Below, in pieces: positions 1-9,390 of a stretch of DNA of 64,000 bases (positions within the stretch are counted from its first letter, which is position 1; every line of letters begins with the position of its first letter). Source of the stretch: G963664115 sp965263045. Its GTDB lineage: Bacteria; Acidobacteriota; Terriglobia; 20CM-2-55-15. The stretch covers positions 1,302,001 through 1,366,000 of the forward strand of contig CBDHGK010000041.1 in the NCBI GenBank assembly GCA_965263045.1, given 5' to 3'. The notes beneath the pieces are model-generated. The model worked only from the letters and a program-made list of their open reading frames with translations, was not told the DNA's origin and did no database searches. Made by a program: the position numbers and the translations under genes.

Positions 1-329
1 AGCGGAATCTCCCCGCCCGCCACGCTGCGCACTCGAGGCACCCGAACCGGCACCCGCTGGCCACCCAGCCCCACGGTCCCCGGATTGCTCCCGTGTCGCC
101 GGCCCCGCAACGCCGCCTCCTTTCGTGCGTATCGCTCACCCGCCAACGACTTCACTTCCTCGTCGAGCAACTCCTCCACGTGCATCAACCCCAGTGGGAT
201 CAACGCCCGAATCATCTCCACCTTCGAGTCCAATTCCAGTCCCGAGTATTCCTCCCGGCTCAGGACCTCGACCTCACCCAGCACACGCGACTTCTTGCGT
301 TTCTTTACCGAACGTAACAGACTCCTCAT
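1..329 (-). CDS. IS256-family transposase, N-terminal part (continues past window edge)
   Basis: The ATG lies at 327-329 on the minus strand, and about the first 109 residues are present. They match the transposase of the full copy at 37439-38731 residue for residue, beginning MRSLLRSVKKRKKSR. This part precedes the catalytic DDE domain, so nothing can be said about activity. An AAGGAG ribosome-binding site sits just upstream, as in the complete copy. The partial state is caused by the window edge, not by visible decay. Confidence 0.9.
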   Translation of the reverse strand, partial: MRSLLRSVKKRKKSRVLGEVEVLSREEYSGLELDSKVEMIRALIPLGLMHVEELLDEEVKSLAGERYARKEAALRGRRHGSNPGTVGLGGQRVPVRVPRVRSVAGGEIP

Positions 330-431
330 CTCGGCTCCTTTCTCTTACAGGCTTGATGTTGTTTCTTCCAATACCATCAAACCATGGGGTTTGGAGCCGT
401 TTCAATTTCCAACTAAGATTGGCACACATTC
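1..431 (-). mobile_element. IS256-family insertion sequence, partial copy cut by window edge
   Basis: This stretch is the reverse complement of the left 431 bases of the complete element at 37337-38777 and appears identical over the overlap. Its terminal inverted repeat ends at 431, where the homology stops sharply and an NHL-protein reading frame begins. The bases just outside, gggccctc, would be one copy of an 8-bp target duplication if it follows the complete copy, but the other end lies beyond the window. Confidence 0.93.
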
Positions 432-2175
432 GGGCCCTCAGACCGAGATGCAGTTCAACAACGGGCTCTACGTAGACCCGGTGAATGGGGATATGTATTC
501 GGTCGAATCGGACACGGGTGACAAGATGGTGGTGTTTTCCGAAGATGCCGGGGGCAACGTCGCGCCCAAGCGCATCCTGAACACAGACCATCGGGTCTAC
601 AGCATTGCCGTTGACGAGGTCCGGGAGGAGCTGTTCATTACCGTCGAGTACCCGCCCGAGGTGGTGGTGTACAGCAAGACCGCCAGCGACGATGATGTCG
701 CGATCCGCCGAATCGTCGGGGACCGCACCCAGCTGGAAACACCCCACGGAATCGCCGTCGACTCGAATCTCGGGCTCTTGTACGTCAACAACTGGGGCCA
801 TGCCACGGATTTCGGAGATTCAAGAGGTGGGACGACGGGTCATGAAGACAACGGCAGGAATATTTCTCCTGTGGGCGACTCCTCGTCAGGCCGGTACAAT
901 CCGAGCTCGATCACGATCTATTCGGTCGAGGCGAACGGGGACGTGGCGCCGATCCGAGTGATCGAAGGCGACCGGACGCAGTTGAACTGGCCGGGGAATA
1001 TGACCGTGGACCAGGAAACCGGGGACCTGTATGTCGCCAACGACATGGATCACTCGATCCTGATTTTCACCAATTTAGACACCGCCGACGGCAACGTGGC
1101 GCCGACGCGGGTCATCAAGGGCGATCGGACCAAGCTGGTGCATCCGACCGGAGTGGCTGTGGACCCCGTGAACCAGGAGCTGTGGGTTTCGAACCTCGGT
1201 AATGCATCCGGGGTGGCGTTTTCGCTCGACGCCGACGGTGACGTGGCGCCCGTGCGCGTCGTCCGCGCCGCGCCGGAGGAGCACCAGTCATTGATTTTCG
1301 GCCGGACCGCCGCGGTGACGTATGACCCCAACCGGCAAGAAATCATCGTCCCGAACTGAGTGAACCATCCGCAGGTTGCGGCCTTCCCCAGGTTGGCGGA
1401 AGAGAACGCGGTTCCGACACGTGTGATTGAAGGTGTGGCTTCCCGGCTCGGCCGGACAATGCATGATGTGATGTTCGATGCGATTCACGATGAACTCGTC
1501 GTGACGAGTCCTTTCGCCCAGGCGATTTTGACATTCGCGGGCGATGCGGACGGAGAAGTACCCCCCCTGCGTGTGATCCAGGGTCCACGGACCCAGATCG
1601 TGAGCGAACGCGGGTTGGATAAAGTCACCATCGACCCGGTCAACAACGAGATCATCATCGCGACCAACCACGGAGACGATCGAGATCCACTCGGAGCCAT
1701 TCTGGTATTCGACCGGGAAGCCGATGGCAATGTTGCCCCGAAACGGGTTCTAACCGGGCCCGCCACCCAGTTTGGGGGCGGCCGACCATCGATGCGGGTC
1801 GACAACAAGAACGACCTGTTGCTCGTTGCCGAGAGTGGCGGAATTCTGATCTATGATCGGACGGCCAGTGGGAATACGCCACCGATTGGAAGGATTCCAG
1901 GGCCCAGCGGCAACCAGTTCGACGTTTACAACGACCTGATCATTACCCTCAGGGGCAACTTCCTCTACGCCTGGGACATTCACACTCGGGGCGAAGGCAC
2001 CCAGCCGGTCTGGAAGATTGCAATGCCGCTGGGGGCGCGAGCCGCCCAGACGGGACTTGTTCTGGATCCTGTTCATGACGAGGTCATCGTCGCGACGGGA
2101 GCCGGAAACCAGATTCTGGTGTTTCACGTTCCCGAAATATTCGCGGAGGACGCCATACCCTCGGATGATGACTAG
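432..2175 (+). pseudogene. NHL-repeat beta-propeller protein, 5' truncated by IS and split by in-frame TGA
   Basis: One reading frame runs from the IS junction at 432 to the stop at 2173-2175, interrupted only by TGA at 1357-1359. Both parts carry the same repeat, with blocks such as GNVAPTRVIKGDRT followed by GVAVDPVNQELWVSN, typical of NHL or SMP-30-like propellers of secreted proteins. The start codon and any signal peptide are gone, replaced by the IS end. The TGA falls between EIIVPN and VNHPQVAAFPR with no frame change, so a single C-to-T change in CGA is a simple origin. A GTG at 1360 could restart translation of the second part, but I see no ribosome-binding site. It is most likely a recent pseudogene; stop-codon readthrough is less likely. 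Confidence 0.8.
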
Positions 2176-2486
2176 ATCCACGCCCCTTCGTTGGGGTCGC
2201 GATACGAAAAAGCAATGCTGAGGTTGAATGGGGGCCCACCGGGCCCCCGATCACTTTCTGGCGTTGCATTCTCAGTTCAGCGGCTGCTGTCGACCAGTGA
2301 GAAACCTGTCGGGGATATCTTTCTTACGAGCCGTCGTCGATATGAAGACATCTACGATCGTTTCGCGCCTCGATCTCTCCGGCAAGACCCATCGTCGCTG
2401 GCCTCGATTTGTGTGATAGAGGCCACCAGATTCACCGAAATCGGCGCCCGAATAGACAGGCAATGCGGATGCGGGGAGGCGATCCA
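2176..2486 (+). other. Intergenic region after the NHL pseudogene
   Basis: These 311 bases hold a GC-rich hairpin at 2230-2248, listed separately, and otherwise no recognisable gene. Small open frames here lack family features. The ribosome-binding site of the next gene lies at the right end. Confidence 0.6.
2230..2248 (+). terminator. GC-rich stem-loop, probable transcription terminator
   Basis: A perfect 8-bp stem (GGGGGCCC paired with GGGCCCCC) encloses a 3-base loop, 55 bases after the NHL stop codon. Only a weak T-rich tract follows (CACTTTCTGG), so it is not a textbook intrinsic terminator. Confidence 0.5.
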
Positions 2487-3542
2487 ATGAAGACTAGAAC
2501 AATGACACTTCTGTGTGCCTGGATGATGCTGTTCGCACTCGCCGGGGATTCCGGCGCACATCATTCATTTTCGGTGCATTTCGATCCCACCGGGCAGACC
2601 CGCATCCAGGGAACGGTCGCGAACATCCGAATCCGGAGCCCCCACTCATTTTTCGGCGTGGATGTTGAGAATGCCGACGGCACCACCGAGCGCTGGCAGG
2701 TGGAGACTCATTCGGTACCGTTGCTGAAGCGGGTCAACATCGACGCGAACACTTTCGCGATCGGCCAGTCGTTGACGATCAGCGGAATGCCCAGCCGCGT
2801 GCCGGGTCGGCCGTTGATGTTTGGCCTGGTGTTCGAGACCACAGAGGGTCGGGTCTATGAGTGGGCCCCGGATCGACTGGTGCCCGAAGGCGGTCTGGCT
2901 TCGGGCACTGATGAATCAGGCCTGGAACGATTCGAGGGAGTCTGGGGCTATGAAGCGGATCCGAATCCCCATACGAATGCAGAATCTCCCTATCCGCTGA
3001 CCCAGGCCGGCCTCGACGCCCGTCGGAGGTTTGATCCTCTCGATACGCCCGCGATGCACTGCATTCCGCCCAATCTACCGTCGATGCTCTATCTGCCGTA
3101 TCTGTATGGCATCGAGGTCGAAGACGACGCGGTGCGTTTTCATCACGAGTACTACGCGGTCGTGCGTACGGTTCCCATGGACGGATCGGCCGCACAGGCG
3201 GAGACATCGGGGCTCTTTGGGACAGTCCGCGGCACCGTCGATGGCGGTGCGATCGTCGTCCGGAGCAACGGGTTTCCCGATCTCCTCGCAGGTCTGGCGT
3301 CGGACTTCGACCCCAATGGAGTGGGCGCCGACGTCCCATCCAGTGCCCGGAAGGAGTTTACGGAACGCTACACCCTCAGCGACGACGGTCAGACGCTGTT
3401 CGTTGATTACACGGTCGTGGATCCGGTTTACCTGACGGAGTCCTACAGCGGTCGGACCGAGTGGCAGCGCCTGGCCGAGGGGACAACCATCGAATCCTTT
3501 GTGTGCGATCCGGAGATCGCCGCGCAGTCGACCGAAGGGTAA
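2487..3542 (+). CDS. Secreted DUF6152-type protein
   Basis: This is a 351-residue protein. The ATG at 2487 is preferred over upstream in-frame starts because a GGGGAGG ribosome-binding site lies 8 bases before it and a signal peptide follows directly, ending near DSGAHHSF. The mature N-terminus, AHHSF, then a segment ending in a TIQGTVANI-like strand and GMPSR, is characteristic of the DUF6152 family of small periplasmic beta proteins. A longer C-terminal part contains MLYLPYLYGIEVEDD and YTLSDDGQTLFVDYTVVDP, as in secreted proteins of unknown function from related bacteria. The gene stands alone, downstream of a hairpin. Biochemical function is unknown. Confidence 0.75.
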   Translation: MKTRTMTLLCAWMMLFALAGDSGAHHSFSVHFDPTGQTRIQGTVANIRIRSPHSFFGVDVENADGTTERWQVETHSVPLLKRVNIDANTFAIGQSLTISGMPSRVPGRPLMFGLVFETTEGRVYEWAPDRLVPEGGLASGTDESGLERFEGVWGYEADPNPHTNAESPYPLTQAGLDARRRFDPLDTPAMHCIPPNLPSMLYLPYLYGIEVEDDAVRFHHEYYAVVRTVPMDGSAAQAETSGLFGTVRGTVDGGAIVVRSNGFPDLLAGLASDFDPNGVGADVPSSARKEFTERYTLSDDGQTLFVDYTVVDPVYLTESYSGRTEWQRLAEGTTIESFVCDPEIAAQSTEG

Positions 3543-3685
3543 GACACATCCCATGATGACCGACCGTGAGACTGCATCGTTAAAACAGTCCGGACAAAAG
3601 CGCCGTATGGCTCAATAAGTAATTCAGTTTTTGAAACTCCGAAGCGAGAATCGGAATAATCAGGCGATATCCCAGGGAGGAATTC

Positions 3686-4564
3686 ATGTGCGACGAACAC
3701 ACAGTTAAGAGTGCGAACGAACACCTGAGCAACGCGGGGAATCTGACACGGCGGCAATTCGGCAAGTTGTCGGCCGGGGCTGGATTGGCCATGCTGTTAC
3801 CCAGAGCCGCCAACGCGCAGGCGGTGACAGAATCGGACGTCGAGGTCACGACGCCGGATGGAAACGCAGACTGCTATTTCGTGCACCCGGCGAACGGCGA
3901 GTATCCGGGCGTACTGATCTGGCCGGACATACTCGGACTGCGACCCGCCTTTAGAATGATGGGCCGACGGCTGGCGGAATCGGGATACTCGGTTCTGGTC
4001 GTCAATCCCTTCTATCGTTCCAGAAGAGCTCCCGTTGTTCCCGAAGGTGCGAGCTTTCAGGACGAAGAAACCCGCAACACCGTGCTGCCGCTGGCGCGCG
4101 CACTGAATGCCCAGACCCACATGACGGACGCCAGAGCCTTCGTGAGTTTCCTCGACACGCAGGTGAGCGTCGACACCAATCGGAAAATTGGAACCACCGG
4201 TTACTGTATGGGCGGTCCGATGGTTATGCGCACGGCGGGGGCGGTATCCGAACGCGTGGGCGCGGGCGCCACTTTTCACGGCGGCGGCCTGGTGACCGAT
4301 CAGCCCGACAGCCCGCATCTGCTGATCCCCCAGATGGACGCGCATTTTCTGTTCGCAATCGCTGCGAATGATGACCAGAGCGATCCGGAAGCCAAGAATG
4401 TGCTCCGGGAATCCTGTGCCAGTGCGGGTCTGCCCGCAGAAATAGAGGTCTACGAGGGTGCATTGCACGGCTGGTGCCCTCCGGACTCGGCCGTGTACAA
4501 CGAAGCCCAGGCCGAACGCGCGTGGAGCCGGCTGCTGGTTCTGTTCAACACCGCGCTCGGTTAA
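3686..4564 (+). CDS. Dienelactone hydrolase family protein, Tat-exported
   Basis: A 292-residue alpha/beta hydrolase. Residues 21-45 form a twin-arginine signal (TRRQFGK followed by a hydrophobic stretch and ANAQA), so it is exported folded to the periplasm. The Cys nucleophile elbow GYCMGG is at residues 172-177 (Cys174), a probable Asp near 229-230 (AANDD), and His261 in ALHGWCP, which together form the Cys-Asp-His triad of dienelactone hydrolases. The family opens lactone or ester rings in aromatic degradation; the substrate here is unknown. The start has a strong AGGGAGG ribosome-binding site. A glyoxalase-fold gene follows 139 bases downstream on the same strand. Confidence 0.88.
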   Translation: MCDEHTVKSANEHLSNAGNLTRRQFGKLSAGAGLAMLLPRAANAQAVTESDVEVTTPDGNADCYFVHPANGEYPGVLIWPDILGLRPAFRMMGRRLAESGYSVLVVNPFYRSRRAPVVPEGASFQDEETRNTVLPLARALNAQTHMTDARAFVSFLDTQVSVDTNRKIGTTGYCMGGPMVMRTAGAVSERVGAGATFHGGGLVTDQPDSPHLLIPQMDAHFLFAIAANDDQSDPEAKNVLRESCASAGLPAEIEVYEGALHGWCPPDSAVYNEAQAERAWSRLLVLFNTALG

Positions 4565-4703
4565 ACGACGTCCGCAGTCTACGGATCCCCGATTCCTAAG
4601 CGGGCTGAATGACGCCATCGGCGCCATCGGTATCCCTCTGACCTGGACGTGGACCAACTGTGCGTCGCACTCTGAATCGTCGATCGAACGAAAGGTATGC
4701 TGT

Positions 4704-5075
4704 ATGAATTTGGGTTCATTCTCCGTAAGCCTCGCTGTCAAGAACCTGGCAGATTCGAAGAACTTTTACGAGAAACTCGGATTTGAACAATGTGGGGGTG
4801 ATCCAGAACAAAGCTGGGTCATCATGAAGAATGACGATCATGTTCTGGGTCTGTTCCAGGGCATGTTTGAAGGTAATGTGCTGACGTTCAACCCCGGTTG
4901 GGATCAACAAACTAATGAGCTCGAATCATTTACAGACGTACGCGAGCTGCAACGCGAACTCAAGGTTCGAGGGGTGGTCCTCAGTAGTGAAGCTGACGAA
5001 TCGTCCACCGGACCCGCCAGCTGCATGCTTTCCGATCCGGACGGAAATCAAATCCTGATCGATCAGCATCGATAA
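4704..5075 (+). CDS. VOC (glyoxalase/bleomycin-resistance) family protein
   Basis: A 123-residue protein with the paired beta-alpha-beta-beta-beta modules of the vicinal oxygen chelate superfamily. It opens with FSVSLAVKNLADSKNFYEKLGF and ends with MLSDPDGNQILIDQHR, a typical C-terminal metal-site Glu/Asp region. It is a single-domain, cytoplasmic protein with no signal peptide. The ATG at 4704 begins where family similarity begins, and GAAAGG 9 bases upstream can serve as a ribosome-binding site. Members include dioxygenases, glyoxalases and antibiotic-binding proteins; the specific reaction cannot be assigned. Confidence 0.82.
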   Translation: MNLGSFSVSLAVKNLADSKNFYEKLGFEQCGGDPEQSWVIMKNDDHVLGLFQGMFEGNVLTFNPGWDQQTNELESFTDVRELQRELKVRGVVLSSEADESSTGPASCMLSDPDGNQILIDQHR

Positions 5076-5274
5076 GCGATCAACAGTTGCACCGATCGAT
5101 TGCGTTGAATTCGAGTAGCCCGACCGGCCACGGCAACTCTGAGACCGCAACTCCGCCCGTCAGAGCGGCCTTGCCGAACCGGGATGTAGCCGGACAGGGC
5201 CAACATTCGGTCCCGAGAAACACCAGCGAATCGACGGTGGTTTCTTTTTGAGATGTCATGTGCCATAGAATTCA

Positions 5275-5748
5275 ATGATGTCGCGCCTCATCAAAGTCGT
5301 TGCCTATAGCGGTTACAAGACCAACGAACGCCCAAGGAGCTTTTGGATCGGACAGGACTGGTTCGACATCACAGTTGTCGAAGATCGCTGGCACGAGCCC
5401 GATGGCGAGTACTTCAAGGTTCGCACGACGCGCCTGAAAACCTATTGGCTCCGTCACGATCCGCGCAGCGATGTCTGGACGCTCCAGAGTGGGTACGACG
5501 GGGACGATCTGCTCCCGCGACCCAGGATCGAGTTGGTCGACGTCGGTGCCGACTGGGTGCGGGCAGCCGAGGGCAAGATCGAACGTTGCGAACACTGTCA
5601 GCCCACCCATGCGGAGGTTCCATTGGACTGGATCCTGAGCGAAGTGATGATGAAGGGCGGGCGGGTGGAATTCATGATGATGGACATGGCGCGATGCCCG
5701 AACTGCCGGCATGCATTGACCGAGAAGAGCCTGGTCGAACCGAAATAG
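5275..5748 (+). CDS. Uncharacterised protein with two CxxC zinc-ribbon-like knuckles
   Basis: A 157-residue protein without signal peptide. The first 90 residues contain a short beta-rich unit (RLKTYWLRHDPRSDVWTLQ) reminiscent of DUF6504-like domains. The C-terminal part has CEHC near residue 103 and CPNC near residue 142, suitable to bind one zinc ion. ATG codons occur at 5275 and 5278, with no clear ribosome-binding site for either. A 584-residue open frame on the opposite strand covers this gene and the next, but has no family features and is read as an artefact of G+C-rich codon use. Function unknown. Confidence 0.65.
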   Translation: MMSRLIKVVAYSGYKTNERPRSFWIGQDWFDITVVEDRWHEPDGEYFKVRTTRLKTYWLRHDPRSDVWTLQSGYDGDDLLPRPRIELVDVGADWVRAAEGKIERCEHCQPTHAEVPLDWILSEVMMKGGRVEFMMMDMARCPNCRHALTEKSLVEPK

Positions 5749-5925
5749 CGAGCAGCCGCCGAACAGGCCTTGTAGCGGAAACCGACATTTCGTTGCCGCC
5801 CCAACCTTCGCATTTGCTAGAATTCCCCCAAGATTCCCAGGTGTGGCACTAATAATTTTTATGGGGGACGGACCCTGTAAAAGGACCGCATGTTCACGCC
5901 TGGGCTGCCGATATCGCGATCTGTG

Positions 5926-6009
5926 GCGATTTCGCAAATTGCGGCGATTTCGCAAATTGCGGCGATTTCGCAAATTGCGGCGATTTCGCAAATTGCGGCG
6001 ATTTCGCAT
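5926..6009. repeat. Short tandem repeat, 18-bp unit, about 4.6 copies
   Basis: Four perfect head-to-tail copies of gcgatttcgcaaattgcg occupy 5926-5997 and a partial fifth follows to 6009. Each unit is nearly self-complementary around the central CGCAA/TTGCG. The array lies 37 bases before the start codon of the alpha/beta hydrolase, within its presumed leader. It could be a slipped-strand expansion or a multi-site protein target. Confidence 0.95.
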
Positions 6010-6045
6010 TCGGGCCCAAGACACCTGTGACGGGAGGTTTCTGGA

Positions 6046-7110
6046 ATGTTGATTGCTCGGTATCTCAGCGCCCGAACCGCATTCGTGGTCGGCCTTGTTG
6101 CCGTAGTTTCGATGGGGAGTCCCTGGGAATTGCCCGCGCAGTATGAGCCCCCCTCGGAGCCTCCTGCGGACTGGGGACCGACGGCCATCGACTATAGCAA
6201 CGTCCCATACCCGCATCCGGTGAGCTACTTCGATGTGAGCCTGAAGGGTGAAGACTATCGCATGGCCTACATGGACGTGGCCCCGGTGGGGCCACCGAGC
6301 GGTCAGACGATTGTCCTTTTCCACGGTATGAACTTCTTCGCGGCAGCGTTCGAAGTGACCATCGAGCGCTTGAGTAGTGCCGGATTTCGAGTCATTGCGG
6401 TGGATCGTCTGGGTTTTGGACGCTCTTCGAAGCCGGACATCCACTACAACCTCCACATGCCCGCCCGCCACACGAAGCAGCTTCTGGATTATCTCGGAAT
6501 CGACCGCACGGCGATCCTCGGACACTCCATGGGCGGCATGGTGGCCACACGATTTGCATCGACCTATCCGGAGACGACGACACACGTCGTGTTCGTCAAC
6601 CAGATCGGCCTGACCGACACGCGTCCCGGACGCGAGTGGACCGACCCGCAGGAGGCGTACCGAACGGCGTTGGGCACCACTTACCAGTCGGTCCTGGCCG
6701 GGCACATGCGTTATTACCCGAGGGGCTGGAAACCCGAATACCTGCATTGGGTGTGGGTGCAGTACGGTCTTACCTTGAGCGGTGACTGGCCTCGTATGGC
6801 GCGGGTCCGGGCGGCGCAACGGATGATCATCTACGAAGACCCTGTCGTCCACGAGTGGCCCTACATCGACACGAAGGCGCTCGTCATCGGCGGGGCAGAG
6901 GACCGGCTTGTCGAGGATTATCCAGCGCGTGCGCGGAATGTCGCCGAGCAGCTCCAGAACGCCGAACTCGTCATATTTCCCGAGGTCGGTCACGCCCCAG
7001 CGTTTGACAATCCGGACGAATTTCACCGAGAACTGATCCGCTTCCTGCAGTCCGATCCGAACGAAGCTGCGGATCAGTCCTGGAGAGATTCCGACGTCGG
7101 TGTCCGCTGA
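6046..7110 (+). CDS. Secreted alpha/beta hydrolase
   Basis: A 354-residue protein with an N-terminal signal peptide (residues 1-31, cleavage near LPAQ). The alpha/beta hydrolase core includes the oxyanion region LFHGMNF (91-97), nucleophile elbow GHSMGG (Ser161), acid GGAEDRL (Asp286) and GHAP (His316), giving a complete Ser-Asp-His triad. GFGRSSKP after strand beta-4 is typical of haloalkane-dehalogenase and epoxide-hydrolase relatives, but with Ser rather than Asp as nucleophile it is most likely an esterase or lipase-like hydrolase. The start is set by GGGAGG 9 bases upstream. The 18-bp tandem array precedes it. Confidence 0.87.
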   Translation: MLIARYLSARTAFVVGLVAVVSMGSPWELPAQYEPPSEPPADWGPTAIDYSNVPYPHPVSYFDVSLKGEDYRMAYMDVAPVGPPSGQTIVLFHGMNFFAAAFEVTIERLSSAGFRVIAVDRLGFGRSSKPDIHYNLHMPARHTKQLLDYLGIDRTAILGHSMGGMVATRFASTYPETTTHVVFVNQIGLTDTRPGREWTDPQEAYRTALGTTYQSVLAGHMRYYPRGWKPEYLHWVWVQYGLTLSGDWPRMARVRAAQRMIIYEDPVVHEWPYIDTKALVIGGAEDRLVEDYPARARNVAEQLQNAELVIFPEVGHAPAFDNPDEFHRELIRFLQSDPNEAADQSWRDSDVGVR

Positions 7111-7170
7111 CGCATGACCCAGGATGAAGTTGACATCGGTCTTGATGTGCGGTGTGCATCAGTTTCGGAC

Positions 7171-9390
7171 ATGCGGGTGAGGACACTCCTCGGTCGGGTC
7201 ATCGTGTTTCTCCTCTTCGCCTGGCCCGTCTATTCCCAGGAATCCACCGAACCCGGCATCGACTACGAAACAGCCCACCTGGATCGGACAGTCAGCGCGG
7301 TCCGGATCGACGAAGAAATCACCCTGGACGGTCTGCTCAACGAGCCGGCGTGGAGTCTTGCCGAGCCGGCCACAGACTTCATCCGGTGGCGGCCCACACC
7401 CGGCGAGCCAGCCATCGAAACCACTGAAGTCTATTTCCTCTACGACGACGACAATCTCTACATCGGCGTCATCTGTCACGATTCCGAACCCGACCAGATC
7501 CGGATCAACGACCTGAGAGAGGATTACAGCTTCTTCGGAAACGATGGCGTCGCGGTTCTGATCGACAGCCTGAACGACGATCGCTCGGGTTTTATATTCG
7601 GTACCAATCCAGTGGGCGCCAAACGCGACTCCCAGGTCACCAATGATAGCGTCTACAACTGGGATTGGGACGGGGTTTGGAACGTCCGGTCGAGCCGGAA
7701 CGACACGGGATGGGTCGCCGAGATCGCGATTCCTTTCAAGACTCTCCGGTTTTCAGGAGCATTGATCCAGGAATGGGGGCTCAACATCAACCGGCATATC
7801 CTGCGGGCCAGCGAAGAGAGTCAGTGGTCCCCGCTTCCATTGCGATATACCTTCAGCAGGGTATCGCTGGCGGGTTCGCTGCGCGGGCTCGAGAATATCC
7901 GTCAGGGCCGGAACCTCAAGGTGAAGCCGTATGCGATTACGAGCTTTGCACAGTCCCGAAGCCGCGGCTTAGAGTGGCAGGATCACTATGACGGTGGTGT
8001 GGATCTCAAGTATGGCCTGACACCTTCCCTGACGCTGGACGCCACATACAATACCGATTTCGCGCAGGTCGAGGTCGATCAGCAACAGGTCAACCTCACC
8101 CGTTTCAATCTCTTTTTTCCCGAGAAAAGGGATTTCTTTCTGGAGAATGCCGGGACGTTTTCCTTTGGCAGCGCCGGATTGGGGGGTGCCAGCGCCCTGG
8201 TGCCCTTCTTCAGTCGGCGGATTGGCTTGAGTAGCCGTCTGACGCCGGTTCCGATCCTCGGTGGAGCCCGTGTCTCAGGCCAGGCCGGCCGGTACGATGT
8301 CGGCTTTCTGTCGATGAAGACCGATCGACTGGATCCCTTGGAGGATCCGAACATCGACCCCCTTGCCGCCACCCCGTCCAACAACTATATCGTCGGGCGT
8401 ATTAAGAGGAACCTGCTGACCAATTCATGGATCGGCGGTCTCGTGACTCACCGCGGCTCTACCGATGACGGGGACCACAACCGGGTGTACGGCGCGGATG
8501 CTCGATTTCAGTTCTTCGGCCGGCTGAATTTCGATTCCTACATCCTCAAATCCACAACGCCGGGGATGTCTGAAGGGGACCAGGCCCGCCAGTTCGGAAC
8601 GTCATGGGTCGACGACGAGCTTGCCGTTTCGGCAGGTTATCTCACGATTCAGCCCAACTTCAATCCCGAGCTCGGCTTCGTGCGGCGGGACGATATGACT
8701 CAGTATGACGGATCATTTGCCTGGAGGCCGCTGATCCGAACCGGGGCGATCATCAGAAACCTTCAATTCCAGACCGATGTGACCTACATTCAAGGCGCAG
8801 GTTCCGGAGAAATCGAAACGCGCGACCACGCATTCACAACGGGACTCCAGTTCTGGAATGGCGGTCATATTCGTTATACGACGACGGAGCGGTTCGAGCG
8901 GTTGAAGAGTCCGTTTGCGATTCGGTCGGGGACCACGATTCCGGGTGGGGATCACAGTTTCCGTGAACACTCCGTGAGCGCCGCGAGTGATCCGAGCCAG
9001 ACGATCAGTGGCAACGGCAGTGTGAATTGGGGCGACTTCTGGGATGGGGACCGCACTGCGTTTTCCGGTACCCTCAGCCTCAAACCCAGCTATCGATGGG
9101 GGCTCGACCTCAATTACATTCGGAACCGCGTCAACCTGCCGGATGGGAGCTTCACGACCGACCTTATGGGAGCCCGGCTCATCTACGGGTTCAACCCGTT
9201 CGCATTCTTCAATGCCTTTATCCAGTATGACGCTGAAGCGAACCGCGTCAGTTCGAACATCCGGTTCAATTGGACACACAGCCCCCTGAGCGACCTCTAT
9301 ATTGTCTACAACGACACGCGCGACACCCGCCGGGGAGAGCTGGTTGACCGGGCTCTCATTGTCAAGCTGACGAACCTGTTCAATTTCTAA
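7171..9390 (+). CDS. DUF5916 outer-membrane protein with N-terminal CBM9-like domain
   Basis: A 739-residue protein, read from the ATG at 7171 because a signal peptide (MRVRTLLGRVIVFLLFAW, cleavage near VYSQ) begins there; an ATG at 7114 is in frame but would add a polar extension. Residues about 40-220 form a carbohydrate-binding family 9-like domain (EITLDGLLNEPAWSLA, VYFLYDDDNLYIGV, AEIAIPFKTLRF). The rest is DUF5916, rich in alternating beta-strand segments and including NLFFPEKRDFFLENAGTF, thought to form an outer-membrane barrel. The family's role is unknown; carbohydrate or oligopeptide handling at the surface is a guess. It follows the hydrolase by 60 bases and may be co-transcribed. 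Confidence 0.85.
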   Translation: MRVRTLLGRVIVFLLFAWPVYSQESTEPGIDYETAHLDRTVSAVRIDEEITLDGLLNEPAWSLAEPATDFIRWRPTPGEPAIETTEVYFLYDDDNLYIGVICHDSEPDQIRINDLREDYSFFGNDGVAVLIDSLNDDRSGFIFGTNPVGAKRDSQVTNDSVYNWDWDGVWNVRSSRNDTGWVAEIAIPFKTLRFSGALIQEWGLNINRHILRASEESQWSPLPLRYTFSRVSLAGSLRGLENIRQGRNLKVKPYAITSFAQSRSRGLEWQDHYDGGVDLKYGLTPSLTLDATYNTDFAQVEVDQQQVNLTRFNLFFPEKRDFFLENAGTFSFGSAGLGGASALVPFFSRRIGLSSRLTPVPILGGARVSGQAGRYDVGFLSMKTDRLDPLEDPNIDPLAATPSNNYIVGRIKRNLLTNSWIGGLVTHRGSTDDGDHNRVYGADARFQFFGRLNFDSYILKSTTPGMSEGDQARQFGTSWVDDELAVSAGYLTIQPNFNPELGFVRRDDMTQYDGSFAWRPLIRTGAIIRNLQFQTDVTYIQGAGSGEIETRDHAFTTGLQFWNGGHIRYTTTERFERLKSPFAIRSGTTIPGGDHSFREHSVSAASDPSQTISGNGSVNWGDFWDGDRTAFSGTLSLKPSYRWGLDLNYIRNRVNLPDGSFTTDLMGARLIYGFNPFAFFNAFIQYDAEANRVSSNIRFNWTHSPLSDLYIVYNDTRDTRRGELVDRALIVKLTNLFNF

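Noticed and set aside
1357..1359. Selenocysteine or programmed readthrough at the in-frame TGA
   Set aside because: No SECIS-like hairpin directly after the codon was seen, and NHL propellers have no known need for selenocysteine; a point mutation is simpler.
5926..6009. CRISPR-like array
   Set aside because: Units are contiguous without spacers and 18 bases long; no cas genes are present.
5272..7026. 584-residue open frame on the minus strand
   Set aside because: It lies opposite two well-supported genes, is rich in Arg/His/Asp repeats caused by the 18-bp array and G+C bias, and has no family motifs.
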